The notes below the pieces were generated by a model. The model was not told where the DNA came from. It searched no databases and saw nothing but the letters and a program-made list of their open reading frames with translations. Source: Paraburkholderia sp. PREW-6R (GTDB lineage Bacteria > Pseudomonadota > Gammaproteobacteria > Burkholderiales > Burkholderiaceae). From it: a DNA stretch of 64,000 bases. The DNA lies in contig NZ_CP155074.1 of the NCBI RefSeq assembly GCF_039621805.1, positions 868,001 to 932,000 on the forward strand. Direction: 5' to 3'. Shown one piece after another: positions 33,004 through 42,051 of the stretch. The stretch's first letter is position 1. Each line of letters opens with the position of its first letter. A program made the translations under genes and the position numbers.

Positions 33004-34116
33004 TCACGCGCCGCGCACCTTTTGCTGCTGCGTTGCAAAATTTGCAGCGTCGAGCGCGTGACGATACGTACTCGAGCGCATTTCGGCGAGGCGGCTCAGG
33101 GTTCGTGACAGGTCGTGGGCGCCCGCCAGATCGGCAAGCGCCGTCTCGACAGGTTGATCGCACGCAATGAACAACGCACGCTTGCGGTCGTAAAGAATGT
33201 CGACCAGCCAGACAAGACGCTGCAGCACCGGTGCACGCGTCAGCCATTCAGCGCGGACACGGTCGAGAATAAGCCCGTGCCACTGCTCCGCCAGATCCAG
33301 ATAGTCCAGATGCGAGCGGCTGGCCACGCACAACGCCTCGAAATTGGCCCACAGCAACGCCGCGCCCGCGGCGCGTGCGTTGAGCGGACGTCCTGCTGCG
33401 CTCAGTGTGGTGGGCCTCAATGCTTCGTCGCCTTCGTAGCGCAGGAAAAGCTGCCGCAGCGCGCCTTCGGTCGACGCATCGAGCGGCGCAAAAAAACGTT
33501 GCGCCTGCGCGTGCTCGCCGCCAAAACGGTAGTCGCGCGCTCCGTCGAAATGAATGACGATGAATGCGCGTTCGATCTGCTCGATGGTGGGGAGAAAACG
33601 TTCGTGGAACTCGGGGTCGGGCAGGAGACCCTGCGGCGCGTAATTTGACGTGAGCACGATGCGCGTGCCCAGCGAAATCGCGGTGTCGAGAAAGCGGCCC
33701 AGCAGGAACGCGTCGGCAATGTCGTGTACGTGGAATTCGTCGAAGCACAACAGTTGCGTGCCGTCGAGCCACTGACGCGACACCGAGCCAAGCCGGTCGT
33801 CGCCGCGCGGCTCGCTGACGAGCCGCCGGTTCATCTCGCGCAGGAATTCGTGAAAGTGCAGGCGGCGCTTGCGGCAGGCGGCCATGTCGAACACGGTGTC
33901 GACGACAACGCTTTTGCCCCGGCCAGGCAGGCCATGGCAATACACACCTTGCCGCCGACGTGCTGGCAGCGAGCTCGCGCGCTCCCCGCCGTTACCGCCT
34001 GAAGGCGCAATGGACGCCACGAGTGCGACCAGTGCGTCGATTGCCTCGCGCTGACGCGCGTCGGGCTCGATGCCGCGCGCGGCCAGCGCATTCGCAACAT
34101 GCGCAGCGCCGATCAT
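33004..34116 (-). CDS. zapE: ZapE/AFG1-like ATPase
   Basis: 370 residues, the usual length for ZapE. Walker A is GLPGRGKS (62-69), Walker B CFDEFHVHD, and sensor LTSNYAP follows. Other family features are the RLHFHEFLREMN stretch after Walker A and HFDGARDYR. ZapE binds FtsZ and acts in cell division under stress and low oxygen; AFG1 acts in mitochondrial protein quality control. It stands apart from the TCA-cycle genes with which many proteobacteria group it, so it may be a paralogue. Confidence 0.88.
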   Translation of the reverse strand: MIGAAHVANALAARGIEPDARQREAIDALVALVASIAPSGGNGGERASSLPARRRQGVYCHGLPGRGKSVVVDTVFDMAACRKRRLHFHEFLREMNRRLVSEPRGDDRLGSVSRQWLDGTQLLCFDEFHVHDIADAFLLGRFLDTAISLGTRIVLTSNYAPQGLLPDPEFHERFLPTIEQIERAFIVIHFDGARDYRFGGEHAQAQRFFAPLDASTEGALRQLFLRYEGDEALRPTTLSAAGRPLNARAAGAALLWANFEALCVASRSHLDYLDLAEQWHGLILDRVRAEWLTRAPVLQRLVWLVDILYDRKRALFIACDQPVETALADLAGAHDLSRTLSRLAEMRSSTYRHALDAANFATQQQKVRGA

Positions 34117-34228
34117 GAGTCGAACGGGTCCGGCGTGACATGCCAGGGGTGTGGCGGCGCGGCGCGCGGTGCGGACAAAGGTCGAAGCACGACAGGGTGG
34201 CGGGTCGAAAGCGCGTCAGGGTATCGGC

Positions 34229-36562
34229 TCATGCTCGCTGGCGGCTCAACACGCGTTGCAACTCCTGAGGGTCGACCGGCTTGGTGAAGTGGTGGTCGAA
34301 ACCGGCTGCGACCGCGGTCTGCTTGTCCTGCTGCTGGCCCCAGCCTGTCACGGCAATCAGCAGGATGCCCGCTTCGGCATGCTCGATACGAATGCGCCGC
34401 GCGAGCTCGTACCCGTTCATCAGCGGCAAGCCAATGTCGAGAATCACCGCATGCGGCGCGAACTCGCCGATGAGCGCCAAACCGGAGACGCCGTCGGCCG
34501 CCGTGCGCACGTCGTAGCCCTCGAGGCCGAGCACCATGGCGAGGCTCTCCGCGGCGTCGGCGTTATCGTCGACGATCACCACGCGCAGGCCGGCCGTGTG
34601 AGGTTCGTCGGCGGGCGCATCGTCGCCGGGCGCGGCGAGGTTTTCCGACAGCGGCAGGCGGATGACGAACTCACTGCCGGTGCCCGGTCCGCCGCTGAAT
34701 GCGGCGACGGTGCCGCCATGCAGTTCGGCCAGACCGCGCACCAGCGCGAGGCCGATTCCGAGGCCGCCTTGCGAGCGGTCGAGCGCGGGCGCCAGCTGCG
34801 AGAACATTTCGAACACGCTGTTCAGGTGCTCACGCGGAATGCCGATGCCGGAATCGCGCACGACGATCACCGCCTCGTCGCCTTCGCGTTCCGCGGTAAG
34901 CACGATGCTGCCGCCTGGCGGCGTGTATTTGGCCGCGTTGTTCAGCAGATTGAGGATCATCTGCGACAGGCGCGTCGGATCGGCGTCCAGATAAAGCGGC
35001 TCGCGCGGCAGCGTGACGCTCAGATGGTGTGATGATGCCTGGACCGCGGGCCGCGCGGCTTCCATGGCCGACTGCATCGCGCGCGCCAGTTCGAGGCGCT
35101 GCTTGCGCAGTTCGAGCTTGCCCTGCGTGATGCGCGACACTTCGAGCAGGTCGTCCACCAGATGCGTCATGTGCTGTAACTGGCGGTCGAATACGTCGCG
35201 CGCCCAGTTCAGTTGCGGGTCGGCGAACTCTTTCAGGCGCAGGATTTCCAGCACGTTGCGCATGGGCGCGAGCGGGTTGCGCAACTCGTGCGCAAGTGTG
35301 GCAAGGAATTCGTCCTTGCGGCGATCGGCTTCCGACAGTTCGAAGTTCAGCCGCTTCAGTTGCTGCTCGGCGCGCCGGCGTTCGGTGATGTCGCGACTCA
35401 CGCTGACCGCGCCGTAAATGTCGCCGCGTGCATTCGCCAGCGGCTTCACCACCGTTTCGCAGACGCCGCGGCTGCGGTCGCGGCGCACGAACGGCAATTC
35501 GCTGCGCCACGTGCCGTCAGATGCGAGCGCGGAGAGCGCCTCGCGGCGAATCCGCAACGCATCTTCAGGCGCGAAGAAGATCGAAACCGGCCGGCCGAGT
35601 ATTTCACGCGTGCGGTAGCCGAGCATGCGCTCGCCGCCCACGTTGAAGTCGGTGATATTGCCGCGCAGATCCGTAATGACGATCGCGTCGCTCAGGTGCT
35701 CGAAAATCGCCGCCTGACGCAGCAGCACGGTTTGCGCTTCCTTGCGCTCGGTGATGTCGATGCCGAGGCCATAAATGGTCAGCGGTTCGCCGTTGCCGCC
35801 GTAGGTCGCGCGCCCGCGGCCTTCCATCCAGCACCAGTCGCCGCTCGCATGCAGGAAGCGGAATTCGGCGACGTAGTCGTCGCCGGTCTCTACGGCGTGA
35901 TCCACCGCTTCGTTCAGCGCGATCAGGTCGCCCGGGTGGATCAGTTCGAAAAAGCCGCCGGGCGTGTGTGCGAAGCGTCCCTCCGCAAAGCCCGCGAGCG
36001 CTTCCAGCTCGCGGCTCCACCAGAACTTGCCCGACTTCGGCTCGTGCGACCACGCGCCCATGCGGGCGCCGCGCATGGCGAGGCTCAGCACGTCGCGGCT
36101 TTCCTGCAATTCTTTCTGCGCGAGCTGATGCGCAGCCACCGACGCCTCGGCGTTGCGCCGCGCGAGCAGCAGTTCCTGCTCGTACTTGTGCCGGTCCGCG
36201 ACGATCAGCACGGCCACCTCGATATAGTCGAGATGGTCGTGCGTGCGACGCACGGCATTGAGCAGCATGGGCACCATGTGGCCGTCGCGATGCATCATGT
36301 TCAGCTTCACTTCGGCGACCGATCCCTGCATGCGCAAAAGGGGCGCCCAGTGCGTCTGGTAGAACACTTTGCCGCCACCGCTCAGCAGGTCCTGAATATG
36401 CCGGGTGTGCGCCAGTTCGTTCGCGCCGTAGCCCAGCCACGCGCATAGCGTGGCGTTGACCCGCAGGATGCGGCCGTTCGCATCTGCGACGAGCAGGCCG
36501 CACGCGGCGTGCTCGAACAGCGCCTCGGCGGAGGGCAGCGGGCGATCCGTGCTGGGCATCAT
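34229..36562 (-). CDS. PAS-containing hybrid histidine kinase with receiver
   Basis: 777 residues and no membrane segment, so probably cytoplasmic. Order: PAS1 (~11-130, with GGKVFYQTHWAPLL), PAS2 (~160-272, ending GIDITERKEAQ), PAS3 (~283-395, ending VSRDITERRRAEQ). The dimerisation/phospho-acceptor region follows (H425 in LAHELRNPLAP). The ATPase domain has DSGIGI and GGLGIGLALVRGL, and the C-terminal receiver (~655-775) has the phospho-acceptor in ILDIGLP. It lies one base after the RsbQ-type gene, giving TGA-C-ATGATG, so it is translated with it. PAS1 is the likely partner of that hydrolase (inference from B. subtilis RsbQ-RsbP). Confidence 0.93.
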   Translation of the reverse strand: MMPSTDRPLPSAEALFEHAACGLLVADANGRILRVNATLCAWLGYGANELAHTRHIQDLLSGGGKVFYQTHWAPLLRMQGSVAEVKLNMMHRDGHMVPMLLNAVRRTHDHLDYIEVAVLIVADRHKYEQELLLARRNAEASVAAHQLAQKELQESRDVLSLAMRGARMGAWSHEPKSGKFWWSRELEALAGFAEGRFAHTPGGFFELIHPGDLIALNEAVDHAVETGDDYVAEFRFLHASGDWCWMEGRGRATYGGNGEPLTIYGLGIDITERKEAQTVLLRQAAIFEHLSDAIVITDLRGNITDFNVGGERMLGYRTREILGRPVSIFFAPEDALRIRREALSALASDGTWRSELPFVRRDRSRGVCETVVKPLANARGDIYGAVSVSRDITERRRAEQQLKRLNFELSEADRRKDEFLATLAHELRNPLAPMRNVLEILRLKEFADPQLNWARDVFDRQLQHMTHLVDDLLEVSRITQGKLELRKQRLELARAMQSAMEAARPAVQASSHHLSVTLPREPLYLDADPTRLSQMILNLLNNAAKYTPPGGSIVLTAEREGDEAVIVVRDSGIGIPREHLNSVFEMFSQLAPALDRSQGGLGIGLALVRGLAELHGGTVAAFSGGPGTGSEFVIRLPLSENLAAPGDDAPADEPHTAGLRVVIVDDNADAAESLAMVLGLEGYDVRTAADGVSGLALIGEFAPHAVILDIGLPLMNGYELARRIRIEHAEAGILLIAVTGWGQQQDKQTAVAAGFDHHFTKPVDPQELQRVLSRQRA

Positions 36563-36563
36563 G

Positions 36564-37367
36564 TCACGAACTCAGGCGCCCGAGAAAGGCGCTCATGGCC
36601 GACGCGCTCGCGCCCGGCGCACTCAGGTGCGGGCAATGGCCGACGTTGTCGATCAGGTGCAGTGTGCTGCCCGGCATGACCCGATGCATGTATTCGCCCA
36701 CCGAGCGCGGCGCGATGATGTCGTCGCTGCACTGGAGGATCAGCGAGGGCGTATTCGCGCGCGGCAGGATAGCGCGGTGATCGGACAGAAAAGTGACACG
36801 CGCAAAGTCGCGGGCGATCGCAGGATCGGTACGGCAGAAGCTGTTGGTCAGTTCGATACCGAGTTCGGGCTGCTCGGGCGCACCCATGATGACCGGCGCC
36901 ATGTTGCTCGACCAGCCGAGATAGTTGCTCTCAAGCGTGTGAAGCAGGTCTTCGATATCTTCGCGCGTGAAGCCGCCTATGTAGTCACCGTCGTTCACAT
37001 AACACGGCGACGGCCCTACCATCATGTGCGCTGCGAATAGTTGCGGGGCCTCCAGACTGGCGATCAGCCCGATCATCGCGCTGACGGAATGACCGACGAA
37101 GACGACCGGACCCTGCGCTACCTCCTGGATGATCTCGTTCAGATCGGCCGCGTACCCGCCGAGCGACGCGTATTTGTGCGAATCGTACGCGGAAAGGTCC
37201 GACGCGCCGCTGCCAACATGATCGAACAGCACCGTGCGAAACTCGTCATGGAACGATGGCACGAGATAGCGCCACATGCTTTGATCGCAACCGAAACCAT
37301 GTGCGAGAACCATCGTCCGTTTGCCGTTTCCGGTAATTTGTACGTTATTGCGCTGCATGACGCTCAT
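36564..37367 (-). CDS. rsbQ: RsbQ-type alpha/beta hydrolase
   Basis: 267 residues, closely similar in plan to B. subtilis RsbQ (residue-level recall, not a search): AHGFGCDQSMW near the start, VFVGHSVSAM with S94, HMMVGPSPCYVN in the lid region, CSDDIIAP with D216 and GHCPH with H244 as triad. RsbQ is needed for energy-stress activation of sigma-B through the PAS phosphatase RsbP. Plant KAI2 and D14 receptors share this fold. Here the partner is a PAS hybrid kinase one base downstream, so the hydrolase may supply or sense a small hydrophobic ligand for that PAS domain. The promoter should lie in 37368-37712. Confidence 0.9.
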   Translation of the reverse strand: MSVMQRNNVQITGNGKRTMVLAHGFGCDQSMWRYLVPSFHDEFRTVLFDHVGSGASDLSAYDSHKYASLGGYAADLNEIIQEVAQGPVVFVGHSVSAMIGLIASLEAPQLFAAHMMVGPSPCYVNDGDYIGGFTREDIEDLLHTLESNYLGWSSNMAPVIMGAPEQPELGIELTNSFCRTDPAIARDFARVTFLSDHRAILPRANTPSLILQCSDDIIAPRSVGEYMHRVMPGSTLHLIDNVGHCPHLSAPGASASAMSAFLGRLSS

Positions 37368-37712
37368 CTGGGGTCCTGAGGCTCACCAAAGGCCGCGGCG
37401 TGGGTACGCGCGGCCCGGCATCTCCGCAAATGTTACCGCACTCTAGCGGTAAATTTCGCATGTAGCGCATGACGAAAGCACAAGAATGCTCGGTGCATGG
37501 CGGAGGAGGTACAGACTGCTTTCGACGACTGGTCCCGGCTTTGGTTCCAGCCGGTTGGCGCGGACTTGGACCGGCACGGCACGCGCGCAGGACTTGTCAG
37601 ATGCTGTTCATCGCACGGCTCAGCTGCCGCTCGCGCAGTGCTCGCGCGCCGTCGCGGCGCGGGCCGCGCAAGCCGCGCCGGCTCCCGCCAACTTAAGCCA
37701 ACTCGCGCCGAC
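37368..37712. other. 345-bp intergenic region upstream of rsbQ
   Basis: Holds the presumed promoter of the rsbQ-kinase operon and the 3' end of the ThDP enzyme transcript. No terminator hairpin or coding pattern recognised. It includes GC-rich CGCGGCGCGGGCCGCG-type sequence near 37650. Confidence 0.45.
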
Positions 37713-39560
37713 TTAACTGTCGTGGTGCCCGGGCAGCACCGCACCCAGTACCTGCTTCGCCGTTTCGACGATCACGTTACCTTCGTCGGGGTCGCCCTTG
37801 AGCAAGGTGGAAGCAAATGCCTTTGCCTGAGCCAGCGTGATATGCGGCGGCAGCGGTGCGATGTTTGGATCGGCTTTCACTTCGATCACGACCGGGCAGT
37901 CGGCGGCGAGCGCCTCGTCCCATGCGAGCGCCATCTGCTCGCCGTCATCGACATAAATGCCCTTGAGGCCGATCAGCTCTGCGAACTTGTGATAAGCCAC
38001 CGACGGAATGTTCTGCGATGCCTCGAACTTCGGATCGCCTTCCATGGCGCGCTGCTCCCACGTGACCTGGTTCAGGTCCTGATTGTTCAGCACCATGCAG
38101 ATCCAGCGCGGGTCCTTCCAGCCTTGCCAGTACTTCGCCACGGTGATGAGTTCGGCCATGTTGTTCATCTGCATGGCCCCATCGCCTACCAGCGCGATGA
38201 CGGGCCGGTCGGGATAGGCGAATTTCGCGGCGATCGCGTAGGGCACCGCTGCCCCCATCGAAGCGAGGCCGCCCGAGAGCGAGCACATCATCCCGCGTTG
38301 CACCTGCAGATCGCGCGCGTACCAGTTCGCCACCGAGCCAGAATCGCTCGCAACGATCGCATTCGACGGGATGCGTTTCGACAGCTCCCAGATCGAGCGC
38401 TGGGGATTGACCGCATCCTTGCCGGGCTCGTGCGCGCGCTTCTCGAGCGTTTTCCACCAGTCCGCCGTCCAGCGTTCGATCCGCTTGCGCCACGCGTGAT
38501 CCTTCTTTTCTTCCAGCAGCGGCAGCAGCGCGCGCAAGGTTTCCGCGCTGTCGCCGACCAGATTCACTTCCATTGGATAACGCAGGCTCAGCATGTCGGC
38601 CTTGATGTCGATCTGCACGCCGCGCGCGGCGCCTTCCTTAGGCAGAAACTCGGCATACGGAAAGCCCGAGCCGATCATCAGCAACGTGTCGCACTCGGCC
38701 ATCATGTCGTAGCTCGGCTTGGTGCCAAGCAGACCGATCGAGCCCGTCACCCAGGGCAGATCGTCCGGCAGCACGGCTTTGCCAAGCAGCGCTTTAGCGA
38801 CGCCGGCACCGAGTTTGTCGGCAATGGCGATCACTTCGTCGGTGGCGTTCAGTGCACCCGCGCCGACCAGAATCGCGACCTTCTTGCCGGCATTCAGCAC
38901 ATCCGCGGCTTTTTGCAGATCGTCCGGGTACGGCATCAGGCGCGGCGCACTGTAGCCGACGCCGGAGTGCAACGTGCCATGTTTGCGGCCGGGCGCCTCA
39001 TAAGGCAGTTCCTGTAAATCGTTCGGCAGAATGATGGCGGTCACCTTCCTTTCGGCGAGCGCGGTGCGCACCGAGCGATCGACCAGATGCCGCACCTGCG
39101 CGGGCACGCTTGCCTGTTCGACGAACGCGCCCGCCACATCCTTGAACATCGACACGAGATCCAGCTCCTGCTGATAGTGGCCGCCGAGCGCGGCGCGTGC
39201 CTGTTGTCCAGCTATGGCGAGCACCGGCATGTGATCCATGCGGGCGTCGTACAGGCCCGTGATCAGATGCGACGCGCCTGGCCCGGACGTGGCGGTGCAC
39301 ACGCCGAGTTCGCCCGTGAACTTCGCATGCGCGCAAGCCATGAACGCGGCCATTTCTTCGTGACGCACCTGGACGAACTCGATTGGCTCGACGGGCTGGC
39401 CATCTTTTTCCCCATGCCTGCTGTGTTTGCCTGCTTCCTGTTGCGCGCGGTTCAACGCGCCGAATACGCCATTGATGCCGTCGCCGGGATAGCCGTAGAT
39501 GCGCCGCACGCCCCACGCGTGCAGTCTTTCGATAATGAAGTCGCCGACGGTTTGAGACAT
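37713..39560 (-). CDS. ThDP-dependent oxidase/decarboxylase (pyruvate oxidase-like)
   Basis: 615 residues. N-terminal pyrimidine domain (GDFIIERLHAWGVRRIYGYPGDGING, catalytic Glu in VRHEEM), central domain, and C-terminal ThDP domain with GDGAMQMNNMAELITV running to VLNN. It is most like pyruvate oxidase/dehydrogenase (PoxB group) or an acetolactate-synthase-like enzyme that oxidises pyruvate to acetate and passes electrons to quinone or oxygen. Residues ~41-58 are an insert (QQEAGKHSRHGEKDGQP) not usual in PoxB. It lacks an obvious C-terminal membrane-binding helix. The ATG is preceded by TGAGGAACG. Exact substrate unsure. Confidence 0.85.
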   Translation of the reverse strand: MSQTVGDFIIERLHAWGVRRIYGYPGDGINGVFGALNRAQQEAGKHSRHGEKDGQPVEPIEFVQVRHEEMAAFMACAHAKFTGELGVCTATSGPGASHLITGLYDARMDHMPVLAIAGQQARAALGGHYQQELDLVSMFKDVAGAFVEQASVPAQVRHLVDRSVRTALAERKVTAIILPNDLQELPYEAPGRKHGTLHSGVGYSAPRLMPYPDDLQKAADVLNAGKKVAILVGAGALNATDEVIAIADKLGAGVAKALLGKAVLPDDLPWVTGSIGLLGTKPSYDMMAECDTLLMIGSGFPYAEFLPKEGAARGVQIDIKADMLSLRYPMEVNLVGDSAETLRALLPLLEEKKDHAWRKRIERWTADWWKTLEKRAHEPGKDAVNPQRSIWELSKRIPSNAIVASDSGSVANWYARDLQVQRGMMCSLSGGLASMGAAVPYAIAAKFAYPDRPVIALVGDGAMQMNNMAELITVAKYWQGWKDPRWICMVLNNQDLNQVTWEQRAMEGDPKFEASQNIPSVAYHKFAELIGLKGIYVDDGEQMALAWDEALAADCPVVIEVKADPNIAPLPPHITLAQAKAFASTLLKGDPDEGNVIVETAKQVLGAVLPGHHDS

Positions 39561-39721
39561 GGTTGCGTTCCTCAGGATTCGGGTTGTGCCGTGGCGCGCG
39601 CTTCTGGCGGCCGTCATCCTGACGTCGCGAGCAAGCGATGTTCCTTGCAACGGGGTGACATGCGCAGCCAGTGCACACCTTGCGGCGCGCATAACATGGC
39701 AGCGTGACGCGTGCCCGTGTA

Positions 39722-40624
39722 TCAGCCGGTCTTGATTTGCGGCTGCGGCGCACGTGTCGGTTCGAGGCCGAACCGTTCGTATTGCGAAATCACCTGTGCG
39801 CCGAACAGCAGCAGGGTAGCGAGCCATTCCAGACTGAACAGGATGACGATCGCCATGGTCAGCGAGCCGTACACCACGCTGACCTGTGAAAGCGTCGCGA
39901 AGTACCACACCAGCACATGCCGTGTGATTTCCCACAGCACCGCGGCTACGATGCCGCCGAACAGCGCATGTTTGAGAGAAGGCTGCCCGACCGGCATCAC
40001 CATGTAAATGGAAGTCAGCACGAAAATCTCACCGGCGAGGCCAAGCAGATACAGCACGATGCGCGAGAGGCCCTGCAACGAGACGTACGTGCCGAACAGA
40101 TCGAAGCCCTTGGCGCCGACCGCCTCCAGTCCACTCGACACGATGGTCACGATCAGAATGCCGATTCCGAGAAACAGGATGTAGCAGTAGGGCAGCATCG
40201 CCGAGAGCAGATAGTGCCGCCGGCGAACCACTACGCGATGGACGAAGATCAGGGACATCGCGTTTTCCAGCACCGTGAACGCGAGCGAACTGAAGAAGAT
40301 CATGGTCAGCAGCAGCACCCAGCCAATCACGGCCCGATGAGCGAGGAAATTGGCGAGTTCGTGCACCAGTGCCGACGACTGCCCCGGCACGAGCCATTGC
40401 AGCAGATGTCCAAGCGCCGCCAGCAACGCTTGCTGAGGCACCAGATGCGACAGCGCGATGACGATCAGGATCATCAGCGGCACGATTGAAAGAAGCGCGT
40501 AGTAAGCCACCGCGCCGGCGAGCAGCAAACCCTGATTCGCGCGAAACGCCTTCAGCGTCTGAAGAAGAAACGTACCGGGATGCTTCGCTACATAGAGCGC
40601 GCGCTGATCGATGATGATTTGCAT
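39722..40624 (-). CDS. yihY: YihY/virulence factor BrkB family membrane protein
   Basis: 300 residues with about six membrane segments. Family features are FRANQGLLLAGAVAYYALLSIVPLMIL near the N-terminus and SSLAFTVLENAMSLIF in the middle. Once annotated as ribonuclease BN, the family is now regarded as a membrane protein of unknown role. I chose the Met beginning MQIIIDQRAL because a long polar upstream extension is out of character for the family. It lies 160 bp upstream of the ThDP gene on the minus strand. Confidence 0.88.
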   Translation of the reverse strand: MQIIIDQRALYVAKHPGTFLLQTLKAFRANQGLLLAGAVAYYALLSIVPLMILIVIALSHLVPQQALLAALGHLLQWLVPGQSSALVHELANFLAHRAVIGWVLLLTMIFFSSLAFTVLENAMSLIFVHRVVVRRRHYLLSAMLPYCYILFLGIGILIVTIVSSGLEAVGAKGFDLFGTYVSLQGLSRIVLYLLGLAGEIFVLTSIYMVMPVGQPSLKHALFGGIVAAVLWEITRHVLVWYFATLSQVSVVYGSLTMAIVILFSLEWLATLLLFGAQVISQYERFGLEPTRAPQPQIKTG

Positions 40625-40971
40625 AATGTCTCGCGAAACGCGCTTCGCGGTGGCGGGCGCATGCATCGCATGACAAGCAAGAACGCCGCCAAGGACTTTT
40701 ACGCCAGTCGTCACGCGCGAAACCGACGAGGCCGAATGCCGCCCACCCGCGCGAAGACTATGCCGCACAACACAGCAGCGGGAACATGACTTGCTCCACA
40801 AATGGCGCGACATATGGCGGATAGCGGCTTGTCCAGCTGCCTGCCTTCGCAAGCTTGGCAACAACGTAGCAACTTTACCTGGTGAGCCGGTCGAGCGCTC
40901 CTTTTCGCGCGCTCGTCATCCTGGGGTTCGGCAAGCGGGTCCATCGGAAGTCCGTCGGAAAAACATTGAAC
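40625..40971. other. divergent intergenic region
   Basis: 347 bp between yihY and the exonuclease-ligase operon. It should carry promoters for both. No confident element or coding frame found. Confidence 0.4.
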
Positions 40972-42051
40972 ATGGCGTCTGATATTGCCAATGCAACGGA
41001 CCTCGTCATCGCGCGTCCGGAAGGCTTGTACTGCCCGCCGGGCGATTTCTACATCGACCCATGGCGGCCGGTCGAGCGCGCAGTGATCACGCATGCGCAC
41101 TCCGATCATGCGCGTTTCGGGCATCAGCACTATCTCGCATCACAGGCGGGTGCCAACGTGCTTTTATCGCGCCTGCCAGGCATCACGCTGCAAACGCTGC
41201 GTTACGGCGAACGGCTCGCGATCAATGGGACGGTCGTGTCGCTGCATCCCGCCGGGCACGTGCTCGGCTCTTCGCAAGTACGGATCGAGCACGCGGGGCG
41301 CGTGTGGGTTGCCTCGGGCGACTACAAGCTCGATGCCGATCCGACCTGCGACCCGTTCGAGCCGGTGCGCTGCGATACGTTCATCACCGAATCGACATTC
41401 GGTCTGCCGATTTACCGCTGGGACCCGCCGCACACTGTGTTCGACGGTGTGGACTCGTGGTGGCGTCATAACGCCGCCGAGGGCCGTGCTTCAGTGCTGT
41501 TCTGCTATTCGTTCGGCAAGGCGCAGCGCGTGCTGGCGAGCGTGGACGCGGCCATTGGTCCGATCTTCTGTCACGGCGCGGTCGAGCCGCTGAACCTCGC
41601 CTATCGGGAAGCCGGCGTGGCGCTGCCGCCGGTGCGCCCCGTCAGCGAAATTGCGTTGAAAGACAAGGCGGCGTTTCGTGAGGCGCTGATCGTCGCGCCG
41701 CCGTCCGCCCAGGGCAGCGCGTGGATGCGGCGTTTCGGCGACTACAGCGATGCATTCGCGTCCGGCTGGATGCGCCTGCGCGGCGCACGGCGCAGGCGTG
41801 GCGTGGATCGCGGTTTCGTGCTGTCCGATCATGCGGACTGGCCGAGCCTGCAAACCGCGATCCAAGCCACCGGAGCGGCTCGCGTGATCGTCACGCATGG
41901 TTCGGTCGAACCGATGGTGCGCTGGCTAAGGGAGCAGGGATTGCAGGCCGGCGCATTTGAAACACAATACGGTGATGACACGGTCGAGGCCGACGCCGCC
42001 GGCGGCGAGGAAAACACGGCCCTCGTGCCCGTCACGGCGAGCGACGCATGA
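40972..42051 (+). CDS. ligase-associated metallo-beta-lactamase exonuclease
   Basis: 359 residues, beta-CASP metallo-beta-lactamase nuclease. The metal motif is HAHSDHA (H41-x-H43-x-D45-H46). PAGHVLGSSQV follows, then SGDYK, TESTFGLP and a C-terminal FVLSDHADWPSL. These proteins resemble mRNA 3'-end processing factors but are annotated as DNA exonucleases when coupled to an ATP-dependent DNA ligase. Here the stop overlaps the ligase start (ATGA at 42048). In many genomes the pair is joined by an Lhr-type helicase and a phosphoesterase; neither is present here. The Met at 40972 is chosen because the domain begins at once. Confidence 0.9.
   Translation: MASDIANATDLVIARPEGLYCPPGDFYIDPWRPVERAVITHAHSDHARFGHQHYLASQAGANVLLSRLPGITLQTLRYGERLAINGTVVSLHPAGHVLGSSQVRIEHAGRVWVASGDYKLDADPTCDPFEPVRCDTFITESTFGLPIYRWDPPHTVFDGVDSWWRHNAAEGRASVLFCYSFGKAQRVLASVDAAIGPIFCHGAVEPLNLAYREAGVALPPVRPVSEIALKDKAAFREALIVAPPSAQGSAWMRRFGDYSDAFASGWMRLRGARRRRGVDRGFVLSDHADWPSLQTAIQATGAARVIVTHGSVEPMVRWLREQGLQAGAFETQYGDDTVEADAAGGEENTALVPVTASDA

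Noticed and set aside
37497..39017. 506-residue frame antisense to the ThDP enzyme
   Set aside because: Arg/His/Gln-rich composition and complete overlap with a recognised gene mark it as a shadow.
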